Shown here one piece after another: positions 49,916 to 62,150 of a stretch of 64,000 bases of DNA. Position 1 is the first letter of the stretch. Each line of letters opens with the position of its first letter. The notes under the pieces were generated by a model. The model was not told the origin of the DNA and did not search any database. It saw only the letters and a list, made by a program, of their open reading frames with translations. The DNA comes from Parasponia andersonii (Eukaryota > Streptophyta > Magnoliopsida > Rosales > Cannabaceae). A program made the position numbers and the translations under genes. Where the stretch lies: NCBI GenBank assembly GCA_002914805.1, contig JXTB01000182.1, positions 203,177 to 267,176 on the forward strand, given 5' to 3'.

Positions 49916-52900
49916 TAGTCACATAATCCATCCATTAGTTGTATTCAAAAAAAAAAATAAAGATCCATTGGTCCTAAAATTTTATATTAAAGTTGAGATG
50001 AGCAACACTATTCATAGAGCCTTTATCCAGTTGGTAATGAATTCTTCTTTTTTTTTTTAAAAAAAAAGGAAAACAAATGTAGTAGCTAAAGTTGATATCT
50101 CTCCCCGGAGGCTTTGTCCCAACTCCCAACTGCCCTTTCGGCCACAAAGAGACCAAGATAATAAAATAAAGATGGCCATGGGCGACGACATAATTGGCCG
50201 GTGATTAAAGTTACACAAAGAAATCCAAAACTTTTCCGAAACAATTTTATTCAAAAAATAATAAATCAATACCTAAATAAATAAATAAATAATCCAAGTT
50301 GCTGATATGTGACAGCGAGTCTTCTTCCAACAAATGCGGACGCGGTCCATTTCCGACTCATTATTCTTTTGAATTTCAAATATTTTCTAATTTACGACAC
50401 TACCCTTTGAGAGTGGCAGCTTGCACCTGGGCCTCTTTGGACGGTGTCTATATTGTGGACATTCTATTACTATTGTCTAGACAACACAATAATAATTCAA
50501 AGCTTCAAATTATCACTTAACGCTGACGGTAACCTTAGACAAAGATGGAGTACCATGTAAACGACATCACCAATTTATGTTGAGCTCGTCCTGCAGTTAA
50601 TAATTATCATACTTTTATTTCTTTTATCCTTGCTCTTATCTTCTTTTTGTTATTTTTATTTTATTGTTTGTTGAAGTAGGCGACAGTCGCATGGTCGACT
50701 CTAATTTGGGGCCTAGGCAAACTCCCAAAAAGGTTGAGAGACGATGCAANTTCATCAATGTTCTGTCGCATGTGTAAGAAATCTGTCAATGTTTTGTCAC
50801 ATGTATAAGAAATCTTGATAAGAGATCGAATAGCAATGTGTAGTCTTGAGAAGAGGTCTGGAGAAAGAGAAAAAAGTTGTCTTGAGAAAAGAGAGTATTT
50901 TCTCAAAGAGAATGAGAAAAGAAAAGAGGCATGTAAATAGAAACAAATATAAAAAAAATTTAGTTTCCAAAAGAAAAAAAAACCTTACATTTGTAGTTAA
51001 AAGAGAAAAAGGTACACATTATTTTCATGGATTATTCCACAATAGGGAAAAAAAAAAAAAGTAAATGTGTAATAAAATAATATTTGATTTTTGAAATATA
51101 GGCTATTATTAATACTTTGCCTTCAAAAAGGAAAAAAAAAAAAAGAAAAAAACTACGAAGGGGAAAATGTTGGAGCCTTCCTAATTATAGGGCCTAAGCA
51201 TCGGCTTATTCGGCTTCATAGTTAAGCTTGATGACTTGTTTCAAAGCAAAAATGAAAAATGAACCACAACATTTTAAGGGTATATTCAACTCAAACTGCT
51301 CTTAAAAATAAAATAAAATAAAGGAATTGCTCTCTGGATCTCATAAAATAAACAAATAAATAAAATAAAGATTAGCAAATACGCTTTTGAGTCATCCAGA
51401 AGACTCTTTCATGGCGGCTCTAAACTCACCGGCCACTCCGTCAGTTATATTACAGCTCGAATTTTCGATGGACCAATAGTTATTTTTCTTTTCTTTTTCT
51501 TCTTTGTTTTTGGGCTTAAGAATATCCGAAACGACAATACTATATCGTTAAAATTACAAGGCTGTCACCAATAATGCCATATTATTTATCCATAATGACG
51601 CACAGCCATCATTTATTTGAAAAAATAAAAATATCAATTAGTATTCCACTGCCCTGCAATTACTTCTATTTTGTTTCAGGGAACAGTAACTTCATAGTTC
51701 ATATATAAAGTTATATATTTCGATTTTTTGTTTTTTGAATTCTGTGGATTTAAAAGACTACTGTAACTCATAGGGGTTAAAAAAAAAATGTCCTCTTAAC
51801 TCTTTAAAAAGTTGTTATTTAAATCATGTAAAATTAACGGTGCTAAAATGTAACAATTGTTAGTTTTTATAATGTTTGTTACAGGTTTCAACTTGACATT
51901 AAAGATTAATAACTAGAGACTTTGACTAAACGATACCCCTAAGTAAGACTCTAACGCCAGTAATTTTACTATAGAAAAGAAGTAAATAGAGATCAGTAAC
52001 TTGTCATGAGATAACCGTTGCATGAAAGGCTAATTTTAAACTGAATGTGGACTTAAAAATAAACTATCCAATAAATTTAGGAATTTTTTAAAAGCAAAAA
52101 TCGATAATTAATGTCATAAGGATATAATAGCCGTGTTATTGTCACTTTGTCAAATCCCCCCCATCGACGTAAATGAAGGGCCATATTAAGAAGGTCCCTT
52201 CTTTTTATTATTGAACCAATCAACTCATTATTTTGAATTAATTATGATAGGTTATCATGATATGTATCACATGCTTTGGGAAATGGAGTTTTAATACGAC
52301 AGGTCTACTATATGTTAGTTGTCACTGGAATAAAGTATCAAAATTTGCCTTTTAAAGAAAAAGTATTAAAGTTTATGTCCATTCTTTTAAGTAGGTGGTT
52401 TTTTTACTCTGAATTTTTTGGTTATTTTACTTGGTTCAATTTTTTTTTTTTGTATTGAAAGAATTTTACTTGCTTCAATTAACATCAAAGTTTTTCACTT
52501 CCAAAAAAAAAAAAAACATCAATGCCATACTTAAAATAAGTTACTATTAGAACATCAATGCCATACTAAAAATAAGTTACTATTAGGTTTAAATCTTCCC
52601 GTATGATTTGAGTCACCACTGCCCAATTCTTGGTTCAATATTGATTATTAAAAAAAAAAAAAGAAAAAACTCGCTTCATATTTTTCGTTTTTTTTTTGAA
52701 TAATTTTTCCTCTTTTATTTAAAACTACGGCGAAAAGAACCCCTCCTCCCCAACCCCTTTATTTATTTATTTTTATAATTTTTAAGTACTACCTTCCAGT
52801 TACAATATATATATATATATATATATTTATGAATATGATAAAACCTATTGGGTTGCAAACGAAAAACTTCTAAAATGAAAAAGGCAAAAAATAGCTAAGA

Positions 52901-53100
52901 TATTAAAATGGGAAGAGAAATTGATTACATAATAAATTAATAAGAAAATGAAATAGGGAGATTTGTCATATTTACCAAATCTAGTATTGAGTATAGTCTC
53001 CCATCCGTATTAAAATAGGGTTATAGAGAGAGAACTTATCCCTTTGGATTGGGGGTATACTATTACGAATTAAGGATAAGATACGGAAAAAAAATTATTC
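49916..53100. other. Spacer with a few less AT-rich islands
   Basis: The segments 50280-50560 and 50680-50760 are more GC-balanced but give no recognisable protein. An N lies at 50750. A 36-bp two-copy duplication (AACATCAATGCCATACT) lies at 52515-52586. No gene is seen. Confidence 0.5.
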
Positions 53101-53284
53101 AAATTACAAATAATCATTATCTTTTTCTGTTAATTTCTAGTTATATTTTCGAGCCAAAGTTTTTTTTTTTTGGTTAAACTATAAAATGCTTCCCACGCAT
53201 TTCAATTACTTTTTGAGTTCCCATATACTCCATAATTTCCATAACTAGAAATTAACAGAAAAAGATAATGATTATATGTAATTT
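53101..53284. repeat. Near-perfect inverted repeat (44-bp arms, 96-bp loop)
   Basis: The left arm 53101-53144 (from AAATTACAAATAATCATTAT) and right arm 53241-53284 are reverse complements with a single mismatch. The loop and the sequence just after the right arm share a direct repeat (CATTTCAATTACTTTT..GAG, then TTCCATAATTTC), so one duplication was inverted and another direct. Transcription would give a stable hairpin; whether it is transcribed is unknown. Confidence 0.85.
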
Positions 53285-53479
53285 AAATACACTTCCCACA
53301 CATTTCAATTACTTTTGGAGCATATATTTCCATAATTTCGGTAGTTAAATTGAAATTGGTTTCAAGGTATTTTCAATTTTTAAAGTCAAACAAAAAATTG
53401 TAAAGAATAGTCAGCAAACAGTATCGAAAACCCTTGATTAAAAGTAATCTTGTATCATAATGATGCAATCATTGGAAAA

Positions 53480-54191
53480 ATACTATATAAAAGTGCCCTT
53501 TTTATTTTAAATTTCTTAATATTATATATATTGTATAGTAAAACCGGTGTGTCCTTTGAACAAGCAAAAACACTTCCAAAACCAAAAGCACATTGTGTCA
53601 CGCTGACACCAAAACAAGGCTCCAAAAAAGCCCCATTGGACCTTTCTGATTTCCGTGGGGTCCATTTAGTTCAGAACCTTCCTTGCTGAACTAAAATTTG
53701 CCATTTCATCGTCCCCAATTCTCTCCTCACACATTTTTTAAAAGTTTTGGAATTTTTTAGCGCCCCACATAACATTGCTTAATCCACTCTACACTGTCCA
53801 CAGTACACACCACCTTCAAAGTTCAAAGTCACCGCGACTGCATTTGTCCTCTGTTTACACCCGAACGTACCCTACCAAAACTTCTCTCTCCCCCTTGTAG
53901 AATTGAAATTCCAGCTCATCAAAAGGGTTTTTTAGCCTTTATCCTGAGGGTTTTATTGCTCGCAACTACCCCCCATCAGTGTAATCCCTCGTTTCCCTCC
54001 TTTTTCTCTCTAGTTTTCCTACACTTTCTCTCCGTCCAAACAGATACCGGAAAAATCAAATCACCGCCGCTACTGGATAACCCCTCTAAAACCCACATCT
54101 GGGTTTTCGTTTTTTCTCTTTTTTCTCTTTTTTATTTTGTTTTTGATTGTTTTTTTTTCCCCCCTTCCCAGACCAGAAATTGGAGAAGAAA
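53480..54191 (+). promoter_or_regulatory. Promoter and pyrimidine-rich leader of the receptor kinase gene
   Basis: A TATA-like CTATATAAAAG lies at about 53482-53492. The region 53560-53830 is more GC-balanced, and 53880-54175 is rich in CT (TCTCTCTCCCCC, TTTTTCTCTCTAG), typical of a plant 5' leader. The ATG chosen for the kinase is the first in its frame. A nearer transcription start without a TATA box is possible. Confidence 0.4.
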
Positions 54192-57100
54192 ATGAAGGCC
54201 GATGAGGTTTGGCGATGGCGACCGTTTTTCACCGTAGTTTTTCTCGTGTTTTGCTTGAGTTTCGTCCCCGGCGGTGAGTCTGATCTAGTATCGGACAAGG
54301 CGACACTGATAAACCTCCAAAGGGCTTTAGGTGGTCGCACGCTTCGGTGGAATCTCTCGCTCCCCTTGCCGTGCTCGTGGCTCGGCGTCACTTGTGCATC
54401 CGGCGGAGTCACCGAGCTCCGACTCCCCGGCGCTGGACTATCCGGCGAACTGCCTCTGGGAATTGGTAACCTGACTCAATTGCAGAAGCTCTCCCTTCGG
54501 TTCAACGCGCTCACTGGCTCAGTCCCACCCGACTTCGCCAACCTCGTCGCTCTGAGTGAGCTTCACTTGGAAGGTAACTTCTTTTCGGGTTCCCTACCCG
54601 GCTTCTTGTTCGGTATGCAAAGCTTGGTCCGGCTTAATCTTGGCGATAACAAATTTACCGGTGAGATCTCGCCGGGGTTTAATAATTTGACCAAGTTGGT
54701 TGTTCTGTTTTTGAATAACAATAACTTTTCTGGGTCCATCCCAGAACTTGATTTGCCCGCACTTGAAGAATTCAATGTTTCGTTTAATAAATTGAATGGT
54801 TCGATTCCTGAAAAGCTTTCGGGCTTGCCTGCTAACTCTTTCGATGGGAATTCGCTTTGTGGGAAGCCCTTGAAGCCCTGTAATGGGACCGAGATTGTGG
54901 AAAAGAACAAGAAGAAGAAGTTGTCTGGTGGAGTCATTGCCGGTATTGTGATCGCTTGTGTTGTTTTCTTCTTGTTCATTCTTGCTATTATGATATTTTT
55001 CTGTCGAAGAAAGGATCGTGGCGAAAAGGGCTCGAAGGAAATTGCCTCAAAGTCTACTGAGCTCGGAATTCCTAGTGGAAAGTCTACCATGGATATTGAG
55101 AGTTCGAGTGCTGATTATTCATCGTCGGCAGTGGCAAAAGCCAGTGTCAAAAAGAATGGTGGGAATAGGAGTTTGGTGTTTTTTGGCAATGCTGTGAGGG
55201 TGTTTGATTTGGAGGACTTGTTGAGGGCATCAGCTGAGGTACTAGGGAAGGGGACATTCGGGACAGCTTATAAGGCGACTTTGGAAATGGGGGTTGCTGT
55301 GGCTGTTAAGAGGTTGAAGGAAGCCTCTGTGCCAGAGAAGGAGTTCAGGGAAAAGTTGGAAGATGTTGGAAGAATGGATCACGAGAATTTGGTCCCACTC
55401 AGGGCTTATTACTATAGCAGAGATGAGAAACTTCTTGTTTATGATTACATGCCCATGGGAAGCTTGTCTGCGCTTTTGCACGGTTAGCATTTCTGTCTTC
55501 TCTTTACTTTCTTGTCATCTGAATTTGCTTATGTTTTTGTTCTCACTATTTCAGCATTTTTACTATTGTTTTGTGGTGATTAAATGATTGAATTCTTATT
55601 ATGGCTTCATACTATTATCTCTTTGCCTTAACTGTTTGGTTTCCCTGATTGTTGTCTGTCTATTTGTTTATTCGTTTGTATTTCAATTATTTGTGATATG
55701 GATATGTTGATCTTGTTTTGTGGTATAGTCCATACGTCTTAAAGTCTTTATTATTTTCTTTTGATTCACTTCCTAATGTGGTTATTTATCTATGATATTT
55801 ACACTGTTCCCTTCTGCTTGGCTAATTTGCTAGATATTTGCTTGGGTTCATTTATATGTTTAGATCTGAGTTTTGGGTTTCTCAACTTGCTATTTTGCTA
55901 AGCCCAAGCTTATTGGGGATGAATCCTCAAAAAGCTTAACTTGTAACCGTCGCTAAAATTTTAACTTACTTTTTTAGCAAAACAATATGATAGTGAAAGC
56001 AAAACAAATTGAAAGAAATGTGAATTGGCAAGAGAATATCAGGAAAATTGAGCAACTAGAGTAGTTGGCCATTTTAATTAGGCACGTTTAAGGGTCTTGA
56101 GATTTGCACTAAGCAATAAGTCAGTCATTTTTAATGGGTTAATTGGATGTTATGGAGTATTGGAAAAGGTATTCTGCTTTGCCTTTTTCCACAAAAATTA
56201 GAAAAAGAAAACTTCTTGAAAAATTTTCCATTTCTTGTCTTTGTTGTGCGGTTTCTCAGGTCATGTAGCCACGACCTAGCTTCATAAATTCTACTTAGTA
56301 AATTTAAAATAAATCCTATAAATTCTGTGGAAAAAATTATCTGGATGTGGTGTATGCTTCTTTACAACTCATTGATTATTTCTTCAAGCTTTTCCTTTCA
56401 TATATTTTGTTTTTGCTATGAAGTTTCTTTTCTTTTCTTGAAGCAATGTTGTATGAATTAGTATTTCAAATTTTTTTGCTGCTTTTTTAGGCAATATTTT
56501 TCTTTCTTTACATGACCGAAAAGGTGAACAAGCTCCACTTTCTATCTATTTGTTTATTTCTTAGTAGAAGAATTGTACATGCTCGGGATTTATAGTTACA
56601 GCGGTGAATGTTTGGAATTAGTTATCTCTTAGCTTCCTTCTCCGGCATCTCAATGAAAACATGACAAAAAATTAAACTAGAAAACAGTAAATAGATTTCT
56701 CTGCTTGTGATCTGGGAATCAAGGAAAGGTAAAAACAGCAAGATAAATGATGTAAGCTGAACCAATTTTTTTCTGGCCTGTACTTATGCTGTCATTTTGT
56801 TTCCTTATTTGAAACCACAGGAAACAGCGGGGCTGGCAGGACTCCACTGAATTGGGAAACAAGGTCTGGCATTGCACTTGGAGCTGCTCGTGGCATCGAA
56901 TACTTGCACTCTCAGGGTCGTTTTTCTTCCCATGGTAACATTAAATCTTCAAATATCCTCCTGACAAAATCGTATGAGGCTCGTGTATCGGATTTCGGCC
57001 TTGCTCATCTTGCTAGCCCCAACTCGGCTCCCAACCGCATTGCTGGTTACCGTGCCCCAGAAGTCACGGATCCTCACAAAGTATCCCCAAAAGCAGATGT

Positions 57101-57494
57101 GTACAGCTTTGGTGTGCTGCTTTTGGAGCTGCTTACAGGAAAGCCTCCCACCCATTCCCAGTTGAATGAGGAAGGAGTCGACCTTCCAAGATGGGTCCAG
57201 TCTGTGGTTCGAGAGGAGTGGACTGCTGAAGTATTTGACCTTGAGCTTCTCAGGTACCAGAATGTTGAGGAAGAAATGGTTGAGCTTTTACAAATTGCAC
57301 TGGAATGTACCATGCAGTACCCTGACAAGCGTCCCTCAATGGCTGAGGTGACAAAGCGAATAGAAGATCTCTGTCGATCCAGCTCACAACAAGAAGGCAA
57401 TGTGGCTAACGAATCATTTTATGGCACTGATGAGGGGATTTCCCAGCAGTACTACTCAACTGATGCATCTATACCGCCTTCACCGAAAGATTGA
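54192..57494 (+). CDS. LRR receptor-like kinase, RLK902/RKL1 group (LRR-III)
   Basis: Two exons, 54192-55482 and 56821-57494, flank a 1338-bp GT-AG intron that splits a glycine codon; the product is 654 residues. In order: a signal peptide (about 1-29), an LRR N-terminal cap with CSWLGVTC (61-68), five or so leucine-rich repeats to about 205, and a transmembrane helix (246-270) followed by CRRK. A serine-rich juxtamembrane part leads to the kinase domain from about 338. The glycine loop is GKGTFG (352-357) and the ATP-site lysine is K373 in AVKRL. The catalytic loop has HGN (468-470) instead of HRD, DFG is at 488-490, and GYRAPE follows. This matches Arabidopsis RLK902/RKL1-type proteins, plasma-membrane kinases; RLK902 is linked to immunity. 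Lack of the HRD aspartate suggests weak or no phosphotransfer, common in this subfamily. The ATG at 54192 is preferred because upstream in-frame sequence has no ATG. Confidence 0.93.
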
Positions 57495-58366
57495 AGACTC
57501 AGCAGCATAGCAGCGCAGCAGCAGTCTATCATTGCTGTCCTATTCTTGGTTTGTCATAAAGAAGTTATACTGTGCAGGAATTTTTCCTCCCTTTTTTTGG
57601 TTTCATTGAATTTTCCTGTTTTTATTTATTTTTTCCCCTTGTTTTCTTAATAGCAAATTTCATTTCCCTTGGTTCTGCTGTATGTGAAAAGGGATATCAG
57701 TGTTATATACCTTTATTGTGTGAATTGTGAATTTACCATTAGTAGATAGTTCAACAGGAAAATCCAATGCATAATTTGCTCATTACGATACACAACTTCA
57801 GATATTGGATGCTCAAGTTTCTTTTCATATGGCCTATTAGAAGACACAAAGCTTGATGTCAATCTCTCTCAACGACTTACTTTTTAGGTTAGCAAGCGCC
57901 TCTGCTTGTTTGGCTGTTTATTCTTGGAGCTGTTTTTTATCTTTTGTAATAGCATAATTCTTTTCCCTATTCTTCTCCATTTCTTTTCCTTTAAGAGTTC
58001 GAATTCCCCGGGCCCCAACCAAAATGTCCAAAAGGAGAAGGGGAAAAAAAAGGAAAAGAAAAAAGAGGAATGGTCTAATTTTATCAATTTAGTGGAAAGA
58101 AAAGGGAGGAAGAAAAATATCCGATTAAAAATAATCAAAGAAAACATCGTAAAAATGGCTTTGTATATCATATGTATATATATATGTATATATATAACAA
58201 AGTCCTTTGTGTTTTAAGAAATATGAAAAACCTCATTTCCATCTGATTTTATTCATTTCAATTTATTTTTTTATTATAAAAATTCCTTGTGTTTTAAGAA
58301 ATATTCTAAACAATATTTTGATTTTCTAAATGGCCTCGTAAGTGATAAAATAGTTTCTAAATAACT
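57495..58366. other. Receptor kinase 3' UTR and spacer
   Basis: The first 250-300 bp is a T-rich probable 3' UTR. The rest is AT-rich with purine-rich (GGAAAAG)n-like stretches near 58030-58110. No gene is seen. Confidence 0.5.
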
Positions 58367-58371
58367 ATTTA

Positions 58372-59013
58372 TATTATACCCGGATTTTTAGGAGGGTAAT
58401 TTGGACATTTTATCAATTTTTTGGATATAATATTAGGGAGATTAATTAGCAAAAGTTTTGTACAGAAAGACTAAATTGTAATTTTTAGTGTACTGATTTG
58501 ATAGAGATTTAAAATTTTGGGGACTTATGTGCAATTTTTGAAAAATTGCTCTGCCCCATAAAGACAGGCCACGTGCCCTGTTCTTTTGCGCGCTCTCTCT
58601 CTCTCTCGGGTCTCCTTCAGTCGAAGGAGGACCACTACCGCAGCTCGCCTCCCGAGCATCGTCTGGCCACCAGACGGCAGGCGGAGCTCCCCCAGGCCAC
58701 CACAAGCTAGCGCCGGCCAGCTGCAGGGCCGCCGGAGCTGTTACCGTTGCCGGAGAGGAAGGAGGAGCCGTTTGGAGCATTTCAGATTTTTGGCCCCCGT
58801 GAAGATTCTGGCGTCTATTCGACCTTAAACCGGACTCGTTGGATTCGTCTCGTCGAGAGGAAGCTCAAGGTATATATATCTTAACCCCATACTGGCCGAA
58901 TCAAAAGTTGCCATTTTTGGAATGTGTTGAGTTTAAGTTTGACTTTTTGATCCTGCCGTTAGATTGTGTTTTTGTTGTCATTTTTTGGATTGTACTCGAA
59001 AAATGGGGAAGTT

Positions 59014-59065
<52 letters not shown>

Positions 59066-60566
59066 CCTATGTTTGGCGACTGGCACGGAAATCGAGATCA
59101 GACGATCGGAATTTACCTCGATTTATGTGCCACCGGTCCGGTGTAGACCTGGATCAGAATTGGACAAGTTATATGTCTAACCTAGCTATTTTGGATGCTA
59201 AGAATTCAGTGAAGAGGTCTACTTGCGGAATTAAAGCTCCGTTGAGAAGTTGGTTTTTTACAAGAGGACAATCGAGGGCTTGGAATTGGTCTCCGACCCT
59301 CCGGGCGATCATCAATAACACCTTGAGGATTCAATAGTGTGGTATCGCTATTTAAGCGAGGTAGAGACTCAATTACCTCTGTTTTATATCGTTTTCGAAT
59401 AAAACTTATTTTCTACGATACATGAGAACAAACGTGATTTTTAGACTATTTAAACATCTGTGATGAGAATTGATTGTATGATATATACATATTGTATTAC
59501 TCTGGGAATTTTCTGAGTACAAGTTATTTAGGTATATTAAAAATAAGGCTGTTATGCTGCCCATTTTCCTATAAAACCTAGTATGCTGATTTTATTGAAA
59601 AACTCGAGCATAGTTATTTTCACACTTCAGTTCTGTATTGCACGTGTCATACGATCATACATGAGCACCGTGGTAGCATCGTGGGTTTACAGTGTGGCGC
59701 TACGTGTCCCACCGTCAGTGTAGAGTCTATTAAGCCGTGCAGGGTTTTGTTACTTCTGATTACCTTCCTATTTGATAGGCATAGGCAATTCGGTTGCCCT
59801 TCCAGATTTGGTAGGCGACATACGGGTGTCCCCTCCGGATATGGGCTTAAGTGTCAGACAGGTTGTTAGGCATACTTAGTGCCATCATCTTGGGTTTCTA
59901 GAGATGAAAGGATGAGAGCTTATAGGTATGGGTTGATTTGTATCATGTGTATATAAATTGAATGGTTTTGATTACACTGCTTTAAATATATATGGATTTT
60001 CGGTTTGGATTATATATATATGTATGTTTTGTACTAAACTAACCATGCAGGAATTCTCCATCACTAAAATATTTTTGACAGAGGTAATTATTTTTCCTAC
60101 TGGGCATTTTATGCTCACCCCCCTACCTTCTTCCTCAAGTAGTGTTCAGTGCGATCTTGGTGATCAAGAGGAGTAAGAGGTCATATTGACTGTAGTTCGT
60201 CTCTTAGTAATGTCAGAAGCTTGTTGTTGTGGTGTTTGGACTATTTGGATTTTGTATTAGCATTGAACCAAGATTACTACTTTCTATTTTGTCTCTGAAC
60301 TTATGTATGTCATTCTGGGATTTGAGTTTCGTTGTGAATGATGGTGATGCTTAGACTTATATTTGATTTCGCGTTTTTAAATTATTATTCGATCTATGTT
60401 TAATAGTGTATATGAACTGTTGGAGAGGTTCACAGGATGAAATTATAAATATTTTATTAAAATGGACTGTTTATCAAACTAAAACTTTTTTACACTTTTC
60501 AAATAAATCAAGGAATTTCCCACCTTTGTGTCCTTCTGCCACTGGCTCGGATTTTAGGTCATGACA
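58372..60566 (-). mobile_element. Solo LTR, same family as 18511-21065, inverted (fossil)
   Basis: A 2195-bp segment whose minus strand starts TGTCATGACC. It is flanked by the 5-bp target duplication ATTTA (58367-58371 and 60567-60571). The GC-rich part at about 58560-58860 and an (AT)n run at about 59018-59063 lie inside. It shares GTGAGCATAAAATGCCCAGTAG and CTACCTCG landmarks, read on the minus strand, with the LTR at 18511-21065. It has no internal coding region. It is old and degenerate at its 3' end (TA instead of CA). Confidence 0.7.
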
Positions 60567-60571
60567 ATTTA

Positions 60572-62150
60572 TATATGCAAAGACAGTAAAAATGTAAGAT
60601 AAACCTAAATCTACCATCTATTAATTGTAATTTTGTTACTTCTTGTCAATGTATCTAATTTAATTTATATGAGAAGGTTAGGTTTAAAGAATAGTCTAAC
60701 TATAATGTTTTTTATAATAAAATATCAAAATTTATGGGTTTTCCTATATTTCTTAAAACACAAGGTGTTTTCTCAAATAGTAATAATAATAATAACGACA
60801 ATAATATAAAAAGATGTATTAAATGTGTTCTCACATTTAAGGAATTGGGCCTAATTTATGTATAATGTTTTGGGAAATGGACCGTTTTATGATTTTTTTT
60901 GGGCTGAGTAGTTATTTGATTATTTTTGGTCCAAAAATTAATATATGACCAAGCTAAAAAATTTATAACTAAATGTCTAATTTACTTAATGACAAAAATA
61001 GAAATATAACCTATTTACAACTAAAACTTAAAAAAAAAAACGGACATTTAGCTATAACTTTTAAAACACGAATATTTACTTAAACTAATTTAAAAAATTG
61101 TCCACCTAGTTTTCTACTTTTTTTTGGAGGGGGGGTCTGACTGATGCTTTTTACAACTATTTTTAGGATATTTTTTTTAGACTAGTCATAAAAATTATGG
61201 TTATTTGTGATCATCAGAAAGGAGGTCATAGAAAAGGTCTTAATTTTTTTTGAGGAAATTTAATTTTACATGGCAATTTTTTTTTTAAATTTTTTAAAAA
61301 AATTCCAAATGGTCAATTTTTTTTAAAAAATCTTAAATTTGATTAGATAAAATCCGATTAAAAATATTTAGAAAAATACTATTTTTTATTAATTAATTGA
61401 AATAAACAGTTTGTTGTTTGGGTACCTCAAGTAATTCAATTGGTTACATCGAGTATTTTTGAAAAAAACCTAATTTTAAAGGAACAATGGTATTTCCTAA
61501 TAAAATTTAAACATAATATTTTTCTAAATAAGCTTTTAAAAAATTAGTACTTTTCTAAATGAATTCGGGATTCTTCAAAAAAAAAAATCAGTCCATTTGG
61601 GATTCTTCAAAAAATTGTCAAAAGCCTAATTTTTTACATGCTCTTAGCAATATGCTTGCTTTTCGTACTTCAGTTTAAAAATGTCTCAATTTATCATTTT
61701 ATAGAAAAAATGACCAAATTGTTTCTTAAACAAAATACGTATATCAATTTTATTATAAAACCTCCCCTGTTAGTTCTATTCTATTATATTGTATAAGATG
61801 TTTTTCACTTGTGTTTCTTAAGATTTATTTCTAAGTTTATATCAAAATTTACTAGAAGTTTTATGCAATATAGCCGAGCATACTATCATTTCGGCATTTT
61901 ATTGTTGTCAACTTCATATTATAAAAAGGTGCTTGCAACTAATGAGAAGGATCAATACTCCTATTCCGGAAGTTCAAGGCGAGAATTTATAACTTAGAAC
62001 ATCATATGTATGATTATTGTGACATCATATTGAAGTAGCTGATCATCTGCATCTAATTTACAAACTTGTTTTAAGTAAGTTCCTAAAATATGATTAGAAT
62101 AAATTAAGCTAGCTATGGTTATTACTAGGTTAAGATGAAAAATATTTAAA
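60572..62150. other. AT-rich spacer with one dispersed repeat copy
   Basis: No gene is seen. The unit 61300-61610 belongs to the dispersed repeat family listed above. Confidence 0.55.
61300..61610. repeat. Copy of dispersed GGTTAC/CTCGAG repeat family
   Basis: The core GGGTACCTCAAGTAATTCAA, then TTGGTTACATCGAGTA, lies between flanks with ATTTAGAAAAATACTATTTT and GGTATTTCCTAAT. It resembles 43190-43520 most closely. Ends are approximate. Confidence 0.5.

Noticed and set aside
53956-54191. Open frame upstream of the receptor kinase
   Set aside because: It is a CT-rich leader read as protein, with no conserved sequence. The family N-terminus starts at 54192.
54563-55090. 175-codon minus-strand frame inside the kinase exon
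   Set aside because: It is the antisense shadow of the LRR and transmembrane coding sequence.
58442-59180. Open frames on both strands around 58.4-59.2 kb
   Set aside because: They lie inside the second solo LTR, and one runs through an (AT)n microsatellite.
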